A stretch of 63,804 nt of DNA from Bacteroidales bacterium. Its GTDB lineage: Bacteria; Bacteroidota; Bacteroidia; Bacteroidales; F082. The translations under genes and the position numbers were made by a program. Positions 25,369 to 34,548 of the stretch are shown here, piece after piece. The notes under the pieces were generated by a model. It saw only the letters and a list, made by a program, of their open reading frames with translations, had not been told where the DNA came from and ran no database searches. Location: NCBI GenBank assembly GCA_017460915.1, contig JAFUAA010000012.1, positions 1 through 63,804 of the forward strand, given 5' to 3'. Numbering within the stretch: the first letter of the stretch is position 1; the number at the start of each line of letters is the position of its first letter.

Positions 25369-27933
25369 TTACTTGATAACGGTAATGCGCTTGGTGATTT
25401 CGCCATTGGCCGTGAAGACGCGCACCATGTAAATGCCGGCTTCGACGTCCAGGTTGATGTCGGCCGACTCGCCAGAGCAAGGCTTGTCGTAGACGCGTTG
25501 GCCCAAGGCATTGTAAACCGTCACATGGTTGAGGCCTGCGCCTTCCACCGTGAAGCGATTGTTGGTCGGGTTCGGGAACACGGAAACGCTACTCTCTTCC
25601 ACTTCATTGATGCCATCGGTCGAATACGGAGCGTGCAGATAGAACTGGTTGTGGTCGTTGATCCAGTAGGCAGGAGCCGACATGCAGTCCAAGTCTGAAT
25701 AGTAGGCATAAAGCTTGTAGTAGTAGTCACCGTTTTGGTTGGCGGTATTGTCGGTGTAAGTGGTGGCAGAAGCACTAATCAGCTTGATTCTCGTGTATTC
25801 GCCGTCTTCGCCGAACTTTCTGAACAGGTAGTAGCCCGAAAGGCCTTCACCCTCAGCTCTATCCCACTTCAGTTTGATCTTGTAGCTATTGCCAGTGTAT
25901 TCGAAGTCGATATTGGTTGGAGGATAGCAAGCACCCGAAGTGGCGCAGGATTCGTTGGAATACTGGCCATTCTCTCCGCCGTCATACATGTAACCCACAT
26001 AGTAGCAGTGACCACCGACAGGCGTGTTTTCGTCAATGAAGGACGTGCCAGAAGGAATCACGCGATAGAGCAAACCGTCGCGATAGACCGTATAGCCATA
26101 GCCATCCTCGCTAATGGGATCCCATGAAACGTGTATGTCGTTGTTGTTGTCTTCATCGGTGGCGGCAATCAAATTTGACGGAACGCCATCGCCAATGGAA
26201 TTGCCACAGCTGTTGTTGGCTTCGGCGAAGATGCCTTCTTCCAGATCAGCCGAGCTGCCGCTATAGGTATAAACGGTAGCATTTTGTGAATCCTTGATGG
26301 TGAAACCCATACTGAAAGCATCGCCGTAGGTTTGGGCCGACCAGCCGAAGGAAACATGACCCAGGGGCATGTCGACCGGGATGGATTGGACGCTCGAATT
26401 GGAGGTTGTGATTTGGGCGAACTCGGTACCTGCACCATTGTAAATATGGATGATACCTCCACGCCAACCGTTCATGGCGGCTTGGGTGATTTGTACCGTC
26501 CATCCACAGGTGGGGCCGAAAGCAACGGCACTCACTCTGGCCACCTTGCCGTGGGCATTACCAACGACGGCATAAACCACATAGTCGAAAGCATCGAAGC
26601 GCGGGACGCTGTTGTCGGTCACGGTCATTGTTGCACCAGGGGTCACGTTGTCCTCGGAATAGATGATTTGACCGTTACGAGTGACAATGATTTGGTCGAT
26701 TGTCGTAAGGTTGTTGTTGTTCAAGGTCTTGGTAGGATTGATCCACGTCATCGTGGCGGCCAATTCGTTGTTGGGGGCAGGTGTCACCGAGAAGTTGGTC
26801 GGAGCCTGGGCAGTGTTGTTGTAGACATCTGTCGGAACGAAGTTGAAGATGGCACCGTCAGAGGAGTTATAGTCGATGTTGTCGAAGTCGAACCAGCCAT
26901 CGCCGCTGCCGCTCCAGCCCCAGTTGTAGTGGAAGAGGTTGGCATCGGTGTAGCCATCGCAAACGAAAGCGTGGCCACCGTCTGGGCTTTGGCCACTATA
27001 ATAGAGCGGCCAGCCCATGTCGAAAGATTCTTTCAACTTGTTGGCCCAGTTGTCGTAACTGAAATTATCCCTGTTTTGGTACTGGGCTTGGTTGGTGTAA
27101 AGGAAATACTGCGAGATGGCACCAGGCACATCAAAAGAGTAAGCGCCACTACCATCAATAGCCCACATCATATTCACCGACACACCGCAATGGTATATCA
27201 ATGTAGCAACGGCGTCAATCTGCACTTGAGGCGAGCTGGAGTTGATGGAGTTAGGCATGTTGTCCCAATCATACTCGGTATCGCCAAAGTTGGCGCTCCA
27301 AGTGCCACCATAATTGTAGGTATGGCTGCCTTGGCCTTTGAGCGGATGGTTCCAGTACTTCATCACTTGGCTCATTGCCGTTGCCACGCAGCCAGCATAC
27401 ATGTGACCGCCAGGACCACCTTGGGCAACAGGGCAATAGTAGTTGTAAGGATAGTCCTGGTTCCACTTGGTCTGGCAAAGATACGGAACGCCACGACCGC
27501 CATTGAATGACATCTGCTGGCCGTTTCTCATCACCATTTCCCATTCGGCGGCAACTTGAGGAGCGGCTTGGCCGAGGTTTTTGCCCATGCGGCCCGAAAT
27601 CAACTCGTCAAGCATATAGGCCAACTCAGGGTTGATGTTCTGCGCATCGAAGCTGCCTTCATCGGAATATCCGACGATGGGACGATAGACGTCGTCAGCC
27701 GAGACCATGACGAAGCCATTGTGACCGACGTTGAAAACATAGAAGCAGGCTTCGCCACGGTTGGACGAACCCGTGTAGACCAAAGTCAGGTCGTCACTTT
27801 GGCGCGACTGCTCGAAGTTGGCTTGGACAAATTGCTGTCCGACATACTTGGCTTGGCTCACGCTGACTGGGTTGGCTTGTGCCACACCGATTCCGAGAGC
27901 CAAAGCGAGTAAACTCATGAAATACTTCTTCAT
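25369..27933 (-). CDS. Secreted C10-family (streptopain-like) cysteine protease with T9SS sorting domain
   Basis: 854 residues. Signal peptide to about residue 20, then a Spi-like inhibitory propeptide (QAKYVGQQFVQANF ... FYVFNVGHNGFVMVSADD) to about residue 150. The protease domain has the nucleophile C182 in YAGCVATAMSQVMKYW and H321 in GGHAFVCDGY, both intact. Beta-sandwich and fibronectin-like regions (about 395-770) follow. A type A T9SS sorting domain closes the protein (SVSVFPNPTNNRFTVEG ... GIYMVRVFTANGEITKRITV). A propeptide-activated extracellular protease is expected. The neighbour at 28023-30293 is a paralogue. Confidence 0.93.
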   Translation of the reverse strand: MKKYFMSLLALALGIGVAQANPVSVSQAKYVGQQFVQANFEQSRQSDDLTLVYTGSSNRGEACFYVFNVGHNGFVMVSADDVYRPIVGYSDEGSFDAQNINPELAYMLDELISGRMGKNLGQAAPQVAAEWEMVMRNGQQMSFNGGRGVPYLCQTKWNQDYPYNYYCPVAQGGPGGHMYAGCVATAMSQVMKYWNHPLKGQGSHTYNYGGTWSANFGDTEYDWDNMPNSINSSSPQVQIDAVATLIYHCGVSVNMMWAIDGSGAYSFDVPGAISQYFLYTNQAQYQNRDNFSYDNWANKLKESFDMGWPLYYSGQSPDGGHAFVCDGYTDANLFHYNWGWSGSGDGWFDFDNIDYNSSDGAIFNFVPTDVYNNTAQAPTNFSVTPAPNNELAATMTWINPTKTLNNNNLTTIDQIIVTRNGQIIYSEDNVTPGATMTVTDNSVPRFDAFDYVVYAVVGNAHGKVARVSAVAFGPTCGWTVQITQAAMNGWRGGIIHIYNGAGTEFAQITTSNSSVQSIPVDMPLGHVSFGWSAQTYGDAFSMGFTIKDSQNATVYTYSGSSADLEEGIFAEANNSCGNSIGDGVPSNLIAATDEDNNNDIHVSWDPISEDGYGYTVYRDGLLYRVIPSGTSFIDENTPVGGHCYYVGYMYDGGENGQYSNESCATSGACYPPTNIDFEYTGNSYKIKLKWDRAEGEGLSGYYLFRKFGEDGEYTRIKLISASATTYTDNTANQNGDYYYKLYAYYSDLDCMSAPAYWINDHNQFYLHAPYSTDGINEVEESSVSVFPNPTNNRFTVEGAGLNHVTVYNALGQRVYDKPCSGESADINLDVEAGIYMVRVFTANGEITKRITVIK

Positions 27934-27984
27934 TGTTGTAGATTTTTGTTGATTATTTTACTTTTTCAAATTCGATTAAGGCGG

Positions 27985-27992
27985 CAAATATA
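27985..27992 (-). promoter_or_regulatory. -7 box of the first C10 peptidase gene
   Basis: TATATTTG on the minus strand, about 52 nt before the ATG at 27933. Confidence 0.5.
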
Positions 27993-28022
27993 CACAAATT
28001 ACCGAAACAGGGCCGCATTTTT

Positions 28023-30293
28023 TTAATGGCTGACCGTGAATCTTGTGGTCATGGTCTCAGCCGTGCCCTTGATGGCGATCGTGTAAATGCCCGATGCTAA
28101 GCTCGAAGTGTTGACGACAGTGGCATCGCCATTGCAGCTTTGCTGATACACCACTTGGCCCATCATGTTGTACACCGTCACCTCTTGCAGGCCTTCGGCC
28201 TCGACCGTCATGAAGGTGTTGGCAGGATTGGGATAGAGGTTGATGTTTTGCTGGCATTCGTCGACTGAGGTCACTGTCAGGTGAATGTAGTCGGCACCGT
28301 CATTTGCCCAAGCCGGCGTGGATTCGCAATAGCTGCGGAAAGCGGTCACCTTATAATAGTAATCGCCCGATTCGACGATGTCGAAATACTCGCGCAAGGT
28401 CTTGTCAACCGTGGCCACCTCCTCGTAAGTGATGCCATCGGTGCTGCGATACACCTTGAAGGATTGCGGGTCGTTTTCATAGCTCCAGGTCAGCAAGGTG
28501 CCAAAGCCTTCGCCCGTCCATTGGTATTCGCCAGACAAAGCGGTAGGAGGCTCGCAGCCGCCGCAGTCGTTGTTGTCGGAGTGAATCTCGCCGTTCAGTT
28601 GGCTTGAGCTGCCCGTGAAGGTGTAGACCGTGGCATTGGCCGAATTCTTGATGCTGATGGTCATGTTGCTGACAGCCGTTGCAGGAGCCACCCAGCGGAA
28701 CGAAACGTCGCCTTCAGGCATACGGATTTGTTGGCTGATGGGCGTCGAGTTGGTCATGGTGATTTCTTCGACAACCGAGCCGAAGGAGTTGAGCACCTGA
28801 ACCTTACCGCCATTCCAGCCTTGGAAGTTGGCCGTCTGGCCAATCAATTTCCAAGTGCAAGTGGGGCCATATTGGTATTTCACATCCGTGAAACGACCTT
28901 TGGTGCCGTTGGTGACATAGTACAAACGATAGGTATAGCAATCGAAATCGTTGACATTATCGGTGAACGACATGGTCTCGCCAGCCGCGACATTGTTTTG
29001 GCTGAAGATTTGTTGGTCGTCGCGCATCAACACCACTTGTTCGATGTTCTCGATGGTTTCGCCAGCCATGTTGGTGGTCGGGTTGGTCCAAGTGATGATG
29101 CCTGTCTTGGAATTGGCATTTTCGGAAACCACAGTCATGTTGGTAACGGAGGGAATCAAGCCGTCATAGATATAATCGGGAATGAAATCAAAGATGGCCG
29201 ACTGGTTCTCGTTGAAAGATCCGTTATAGCCGCAGTTGAGTGCATCGACGGCGAAGTAGTTGTTCATGTAGCCGCTCCAGCCCCAGTTGAAGTGGAACTT
29301 GTTGTCGCTCGCACGATAGCCGTCGCAGCCGAAAGCGTGGCCGCCGCCATCGCCACTGCCCGAATAATACAGTGGGAAGCCGTATTCCAGATTACGGATG
29401 AGCTTTTCCTCCCATTCGGCCTTGGTGTATTGGTCGCGGCTCAGATGGTCGCAGTGGCTCGTATAGCGGAAATAGTCGCGGATGGCACCAGGCACATCGA
29501 AAGAGTAGGCACCCGAACCTGACGGACTGTATTGCATATCGACAGCCACACCGCAGTGGTACATCAACGTGGCAACAGCCTGGTAATTGGAGTTGTTGCA
29601 CGAATTCGGCATGTTGTCCCAATCGTAATAGGTCGACTCGAAATCGACGCTTTGGGTGGGATAGCCGCTGGGCGTGTAGCTGTGCGAGCCCTGACCATGG
29701 TCGGGCCAGTTCCAACGTTTCATCACCATCGACATGGCCGTGGCCACGCAGCCTGCATAGGCTTTTCCGCCAGGTCCGCCTTGCCCCGTCGGGCAGTAAT
29801 AGTTATAAGGGCTGTCCTGATTCCAAGTGGTGGTAAGAATCGGGGCGACGTCGCCACGAGTGCTACGGTTGTCGTTCTCGAAGCCGTCTTTCACCACGTG
29901 CTCCCATCGGGCGGCCACATCGGCCTCAGGCACGAAGCCATTGGTCACGGCATAGTCGATTTGGCGGGCATAATAACCCAGATAGTAGGCCAAACCGTCA
30001 GGGATGTTGTTGATGTCGAAGGTCTCGCCTTCGCCGAAGGAAAGGATGGGATAGGCCACGTCGTCAGCCGAAACCATGACATAACCATTGTCAAAGTTGA
30101 AGACATAAACAGCGTTGGTGCCGTTCTCCGTCAGTTGGGTATAGGCCAAATCGAGAGTGGCGACTTGTCGGGCAGAATGGCTCTGCACGTACTTCATGCC
30201 AAGGTGGCGTGCTTGCTCCACGCTCACTGGCGAGGCGATAGCTTGACCCACAAACAGAGCCAAAACCGTCATCATGAATAAAGACTTTCTCAT
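28023..30293 (-). CDS. Second secreted C10-family cysteine protease with T9SS sorting domain
   Basis: 756 residues, same layout as its downstream neighbour: signal peptide, Spi-like propeptide (FNFDNGYVMVSADDVAYPIL), protease domain with C182 in YAGCVATAMSMVMKRW and H319 in GGHAFGCDGY, beta-sandwich region, then the sorting domain INLYPNPANTFMTVEAEGLQ with MTTRFTVSH at the end. It lacks about 100 residues of the fibronectin-like region of the first copy. Its own TATTTTTG box lies at 30342-30335 on the minus strand, and a 90-nt gap with a second box separates it from the next gene, so the two are separately promoted. Confidence 0.93.
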   Translation of the reverse strand: MRKSLFMMTVLALFVGQAIASPVSVEQARHLGMKYVQSHSARQVATLDLAYTQLTENGTNAVYVFNFDNGYVMVSADDVAYPILSFGEGETFDINNIPDGLAYYLGYYARQIDYAVTNGFVPEADVAARWEHVVKDGFENDNRSTRGDVAPILTTTWNQDSPYNYYCPTGQGGPGGKAYAGCVATAMSMVMKRWNWPDHGQGSHSYTPSGYPTQSVDFESTYYDWDNMPNSCNNSNYQAVATLMYHCGVAVDMQYSPSGSGAYSFDVPGAIRDYFRYTSHCDHLSRDQYTKAEWEEKLIRNLEYGFPLYYSGSGDGGGHAFGCDGYRASDNKFHFNWGWSGYMNNYFAVDALNCGYNGSFNENQSAIFDFIPDYIYDGLIPSVTNMTVVSENANSKTGIITWTNPTTNMAGETIENIEQVVLMRDDQQIFSQNNVAAGETMSFTDNVNDFDCYTYRLYYVTNGTKGRFTDVKYQYGPTCTWKLIGQTANFQGWNGGKVQVLNSFGSVVEEITMTNSTPISQQIRMPEGDVSFRWVAPATAVSNMTISIKNSANATVYTFTGSSSQLNGEIHSDNNDCGGCEPPTALSGEYQWTGEGFGTLLTWSYENDPQSFKVYRSTDGITYEEVATVDKTLREYFDIVESGDYYYKVTAFRSYCESTPAWANDGADYIHLTVTSVDECQQNINLYPNPANTFMTVEAEGLQEVTVYNMMGQVVYQQSCNGDATVVNTSSLASGIYTIAIKGTAETMTTRFTVSH

Positions 30294-30334
30294 AGTTTTA
30301 AAGTTATGTTATTGTTATCTTTCGTATTAGAGTG

Positions 30335-30342
30335 CAAAAATA
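30335..30342 (-). promoter_or_regulatory. -7 box of the second C10 peptidase gene
   Basis: TATTTTTG on the minus strand, about 42 nt before the ATG at 30293. Confidence 0.5.
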
Positions 30343-30422
30343 AGAATATTGTCGAAACCACCAGACATTTTTCGCCTTTTTTCCTTCAAACCGACTTTTT
30401 TGGCTATGCGAACAACATTTTT

Positions 30423-31697
30423 TCAGGTTTTTTGTTCTTTTTTCTTTGCTGCCGGGAACAAGATATTGTTCAAAATGAGCCGATAGCCTGGTGAATTGGG
30501 ATACATGTCCAACTCGGTGGGCGGGTCGCCGACGATATGTTGGTAGTCCTCGGGGTCGTGGCCGCCGAGGAAGGTCCAGAAGCCGTTGCCAAAATTGCCG
30601 TGGATGTAACGGTCCTCATTGAGCGCCGCATTGTCGCCCAACACCACCACCGACGGCTTGACCACGGACTTATTGAATGCTGTAGTCTGGCCCATAAAAC
30701 CCTTCACAAGCCTTTCGTGGCATTGCGTGAGCATGGTCGGGACGGGGTCCCACTTGGCAGAGAAATCGAACAAAAGGAAATAGTCGTTCTCCTCCCTCAC
30801 CTTTTGCATACGCCCTTGCGTGACGTCGATGTTCGAGATTTCGTATTCCTGCGGATTGGTCGAGACCTTAAAATCCGAGAATGCAAAACATTGGTCATAA
30901 TCAAGGCGTTGCGGGTCGCCGCTGCGGATGGGGTCACCGTCGAACATGTAATCGCAGATGTCGAGGCCATCGGCGGACAAGGCCACATCGAAGCTGTCGG
31001 GCGCGGAGCACATGGCAAACATATAGCCACCGCCCGCCACGAACTCGCGGATTTTCTTGGCCACGGCCAGTTTCAGTTGCGAAACCTTGGTGAAGCCCCA
31101 GCGTTGCGCCGTGGCCTCCTGCACCCGCACGTCCTCCTGATACCAAGGATAGTTGCGGTAGCGCGCCCAGAACTTGCCGTATTGCCCCGTGAAATCCTCG
31201 TGATGCAGGTGCAACCAGTCGTAGGTGGGCAACACGCCTTGCAGAACTTCATCATCGTAAACCACATCGTAAGGGATTCCGGCGTAGGTCAGCACGAGGG
31301 TGACGGCATCGTCCCAAGGCAGGTTGTTCTTGGGCGCATACACGGCCACACGCGGCACTTTTTGGAGCTTCATCTCGTCCATGTTGACGCCTGGGTCGGC
31401 GATTTCGGCCAAGATGGCGTCGGCTTGCGCATCGGCGATGACGTTGTAGGAAACGTTACGCATCTTGCATTCGCGCTCAAACATGTCGTGATAGGGAATC
31501 AGGTAGCTCCCTCCCCTATAGTTGAGCAACCAGCTGATTTCCACCTCGCGTTGCAGCACCCAATAGGCCACGCCATAGGCTTTCAGGTGGTTGGTTTGGG
31601 TGTTGTCCATCGGGATGAGGATGTAGGCGGCTTTCAAAGGGAAAGCTAAGATGGACAACAACATGATTATAAACAACTTAATAAGTAACTTTTTCAT
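30423..31697 (-). CDS. Exported conserved protein of unknown function
   Basis: About 424 residues from MKKLLIKLFIIMLLS; four upstream codons are also open. The signal peptide ends near LKA|A. The body includes NHLKAYGVAYWVLQREVEIS, WLLNYRGGSYLIPYHD, an AGIPYDVVYDDEVL stretch like a class I amidotransferase-type fold, and GGGYMFAMCSAPDSFDVALS. Proteins like this are often labelled asparagine synthetase B in Bacteroidota, but none of the asparagine synthetase motifs is visible and it is exported, so I reject that name. The glutamine-amidotransferase-like core with a possible nucleophile C in AMCSAPD is inference. It starts 16 nt after the stop of the upstream regulator fragment. Confidence 0.7.
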   Translation of the reverse strand: MKKLLIKLFIIMLLSILAFPLKAAYILIPMDNTQTNHLKAYGVAYWVLQREVEISWLLNYRGGSYLIPYHDMFERECKMRNVSYNVIADAQADAILAEIADPGVNMDEMKLQKVPRVAVYAPKNNLPWDDAVTLVLTYAGIPYDVVYDDEVLQGVLPTYDWLHLHHEDFTGQYGKFWARYRNYPWYQEDVRVQEATAQRWGFTKVSQLKLAVAKKIREFVAGGGYMFAMCSAPDSFDVALSADGLDICDYMFDGDPIRSGDPQRLDYDQCFAFSDFKVSTNPQEYEISNIDVTQGRMQKVREENDYFLLFDFSAKWDPVPTMLTQCHERLVKGFMGQTTAFNKSVVKPSVVVLGDNAALNEDRYIHGNFGNGFWTFLGGHDPEDYQHIVGDPPTELDMYPNSPGYRLILNNILFPAAKKKEQKT

Positions 31698-31713
31698 TTT
31701 TGTAATCATCTAA

Positions 31714-32394
31714 CTATTCTTTTTTCAGCACTATCCAAACCCCACCTCTTTCTGACCCCTCTCGCAATAAATATCCTTTGGCTTGGAGTTTTTTGACATG
31801 CTTATATGTATTGTTTCGGGTCAATCTTATTCTCTTTGACATTTCAGAGAGGGAAATCTGAGGATTCCCTTCTATCATATCAAGTAGCATGAGGTCAAAA
31901 TCAGAAAGGCCAAAAGGCTGTAGTCCAATCGTACCCCCTTTCGTACCCCCTTTTTCATCAAAGTCGGTTCTAACAAAAGTAACACGGAAACAGTTCCGTT
32001 CCGCGATAAACTGCGGAGACGGCACACTTGCTTCATCACATTGTTCTTGCATCAACTCGATGCCACGGCCCCAAGTTTCCATATACTTTCCAAAATATAG
32101 CACTTGGGCTATCAACGGGTTGTGTGCGTATGAAGTGTGAGAATTGACCAGTTCCTCAAGAGTGACATCCGAAGGAAGCACTCCCGAGTTTTCGATTTCC
32201 ACTCTATCATCATATATGGCAATACTGACAATACCAAAAACCAACCAGCCACTGGCGGTATTGAGGAAAGCACACGCCGAATGCATACCATCCTTCAACT
32301 CGCCTGTGCTCTGTTTCAGCTCCAAAGTGCGCGTCTCGTCATTGCGAATCAACATCCCAATGTCATGGATTGTCATTGCTGGTGGTGTCTTCAT
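31714..32394 (-). pseudogene. AlbA_2/RecG-like regulator collapsed by an in-frame internal deletion
   Basis: 226 residues, open. Residues 1-54 match the N-terminal part of a Schlafen/AlbA_2 domain (ETRTLELKQSTGELKDGMHS, ACAFLNTASGWLVFGI). The very next residues, VSIAIYDDRVEIENSGVLP, belong to the ATPase-like domain that normally lies more than 200 residues further on. LEELVNSHTSYAHNPLIAQV and a winged helix (ISLSEMSKRIRLTRNNTYKH) follow as in full-length relatives. I infer a deletion of the middle that kept frame. A product could still bind DNA through its winged helix. The TACTTTTG box is at 32439-32432. Confidence 0.6.
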
Positions 32395-32560
32395 CGGTCC
32401 ATTGTTTGAACTTTGTCCTCTTTATCGGGGGCAAAAGTAGCAATTTTTCCGTTTTGCCGCTCAACTGGCTTCAATTCTTTGCCCGAAAAAGCCAAAGCCG
32501 TGCCGACCCAAACTTTGTTGCCAAATGAGATGGGGCTGGAGCTTTAGCTGGTTTTTCTGT

Positions 32561-32653
32561 CGCTTCGCGTCATTGCGAGGAACGAATCAATCCAGGTGGT
32601 AAGTTTTTCCCTGGATTGCTTCAGTCGTGCCTCCTTCGCAATGACGCGAAGCG
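32561..32653. repeat. 93-bp palindromic element, copy 1
   Basis: The ends CGCTTCGCGTCATTGCGA and TCGCAATGACGCGAAGCG are perfect inverted repeats, with CAATCCAGG/CCTGGATTG further in, so nearly the whole element can fold on itself. It has no coding content and lies 21 nt past the stop of the 32674 gene. A same-length copy is at 52862-52954; diverged or partial copies are at 37592-37626 and about 40873-40975. Confidence 0.8.
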
Positions 32654-32673
32654 TGTCCAAGGCCTGACGGTGG

Positions 32674-33616
32674 CTATCTCCTCACCGCTACGCGGTTCGA
32701 ATAGTGTTTCCTCTCCGCATCGGTAATCCGAAACAGGTAAATCCCTTCCGCCAAGTCGCTGACATTAATTTCATTGGTATTTTGCACGGTTTTCATCTTT
32801 TGCCCAAGGGCGTTGTAGACCTGCACTTTGGTGGGTTCAATGCCATCGATTCTTATGAAGTCGTTGGCGGGATTAGGATAAATTTCGATGCCCTTCTCCC
32901 CCGTTTCGGCCAGGCCGTCCACCGACCAATGCACCCTGACGAAATACTCGAACTCGTTGTAGCGCGACTGCGCCGGAGCCGCACAGCAATCCGTGGTTTG
33001 GTAATAGGCCACCACCTTATATAAATATGTAGTCTCGTCCTGCAAGTTGGAATTGTCAGCAACGCTGGTCGCCGAGGCACTTACCGTCTTGATTTTCTGC
33101 CAGTTCATCTCACTTTCTTTCGTGCGATAGACATAATAGCCCGAAAGTTCATCGATGTTTTGTGGTGCCCACCAAAACAGTTTCACTTTGTTGTTCGAGG
33201 TCATCTCAAACCACAGACTCCGAGCAGGTTGGCAGTCGTCGCCCAACGAAGCACGGGCCTCGTTGGTCGACTTGTTGGACAAAAGCCAATAGGTCCAAGC
33301 CTCATAATACTTGTCATCGCCGTCAATGACTTGGTTGCAAGCCACTTGAACCAAAGAATCAAGTTCCGCATCATACCTTTTTTGGTTGTTGATGAGCAAG
33401 GCCCGCAACAAAGAATGATGTGCCTGCTCTTTCTCGGAAAAGCAATGAGACATTCAGTGCGTCAAGGATTTGAATGGCGCTGTCAGGCTTAGTTTGGTGG
33501 AAACACTCCACGCGATAAAGCATGTCTTCTTCGGGCGAAGGCACGGAAACCTCCTTGCGCCCGCACGACAGCAACGCAACGAAAGCCAAAAACAATATGG
33601 GACAAAGCTTTCTCAC
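32674..33616 (-). pseudogene. Lipoprotein with fibronectin-like and T9SS domains, split by a frameshift
   Basis: The ATG at 33616 begins a lipoprotein signal with lipobox LLSC (C18) and continues to KPDSAIQILDALNVSLL. The frame then turns non-protein-like, while the +1 frame continues the natural sequence SEKEQAHHSLLRALLINNQK to the end. Removing one base from the AAAA run at 33438-33441 would give one protein of about 313 residues. The remaining part (259 codons from 33453) has a helical TPR-like region, a fibronectin-like domain and a T9SS sorting domain (IEIYPNPANDFIRIDG). Having both a lipobox and a sorting domain is unusual. It is last in the upp operon. Confidence 0.65.
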
Positions 33617-33626
33617 ATGACAAAAC

Positions 33627-34544
33627 CTAAAACTTCACATAATGTTCCAAAAGCGGGTTCACCTCGCCATCACCCTGAATCAAGCTTTGCAGCTGTGTCC
33701 AGTCCTTGATCATGCCGCGTTTCTCGCGTTGGTTGACGATGCGCTTCACCTGCTCGTAGTTGAGGTAAGGATGATTCACCAAAGTCTTGAAGTCGGCACG
33801 GTTGACATCCATCTTGCGCAGTTCGGTCGCACCTATATTAATATAAGGCTGAATGGTGGCAAAACGCTCGGCATCCATGCCTTTCACATCGCGCAACTGC
33901 TCCTTGTCGATGAAGCCGCCCAACTTTTCGCGGAAAGCGATGATGCGTGCCGCCGTATAGCCCCCAATTTGCAGCAACTCCACCAAAGTCGTGGAATCCA
34001 CTGTGTTGAGGTCAACGATGGGAATAGGTTTCTTTTCAGTAGGTGCGGACGTTGAGCCTGTCGAAACGCCGCTTTGAGACGTGGCTTTCGTATGGGTGTT
34101 TTTACCTCTTGACACTTCGGGCAACACAATGAAAGGCTCCAATTGCGCGAAATCTTCCTCGCTGATGGTGTACAACTTGCCAAGGTCGCTTTTCGAGTAA
34201 AACTTGCCGCCTTTCGCCTGATAATTCATGATGTTGCGAATTTGACGGTCGGTCAGGCCTATCTTCTGCCATTCCTCCTCGGTCAAAGTGTTGGGATTGA
34301 AGGGAAAAGGATGCAACTCGGCCACTTCCTGGCCTTTTTCGGCCTGCTGTTGCTGCTGTGTCTCAAGGGCTTGTTGCCGAAGGGCCAACAACGAATCCAG
34401 ATTGTGCAAACTGCTTTCGCTCAATGATTTCCGCGCAGGTCGGAACAGGCAGGCCAAAATCAAAACGACGATGGCGGCCATGATCGTAATGATGGCGACG
34501 CGCTCCCCTTTGTTGAATGAAAACCATTTGCGAACCGGCTCCAT
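33627..34544 (-). CDS. Helix-hairpin-helix (ComEA-like) membrane-anchored protein
   Basis: 305 residues. One membrane helix (VAIITIMAAIVVLILACLF, residues 17-35) is followed by a Gln-rich coiled region. At least three helix-hairpin-helix units follow: NPNTLTEEEWQKIGLTDRQI, VDLNTVDSTTLVELLQIGGY with TAARIIAFREKLGGF, and VNRADFKTLVNHPYLNYEQV. Such units bind DNA without sequence specificity; ComEA-type proteins act in DNA uptake, but Bacteroidota versions are not well characterised. The product should face the periplasm. It starts 4 nt after the sodium symporter gene and precedes the frameshifted lipoprotein by 10 nt. Confidence 0.82.
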   Translation of the reverse strand: MEPVRKWFSFNKGERVAIITIMAAIVVLILACLFRPARKSLSESSLHNLDSLLALRQQALETQQQQQAEKGQEVAELHPFPFNPNTLTEEEWQKIGLTDRQIRNIMNYQAKGGKFYSKSDLGKLYTISEEDFAQLEPFIVLPEVSRGKNTHTKATSQSGVSTGSTSAPTEKKPIPIVDLNTVDSTTLVELLQIGGYTAARIIAFREKLGGFIDKEQLRDVKGMDAERFATIQPYINIGATELRKMDVNRADFKTLVNHPYLNYEQVKRIVNQREKRGMIKDWTQLQSLIQGDGEVNPLLEHYVKF

Positions 34545-34548
34545 AATG

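Noticed and set aside
30423-31697. Annotation as asparagine synthetase B
   Set aside because: No N-terminal glutaminase cysteine, no ATP pyrophosphatase motif, and the protein is exported.
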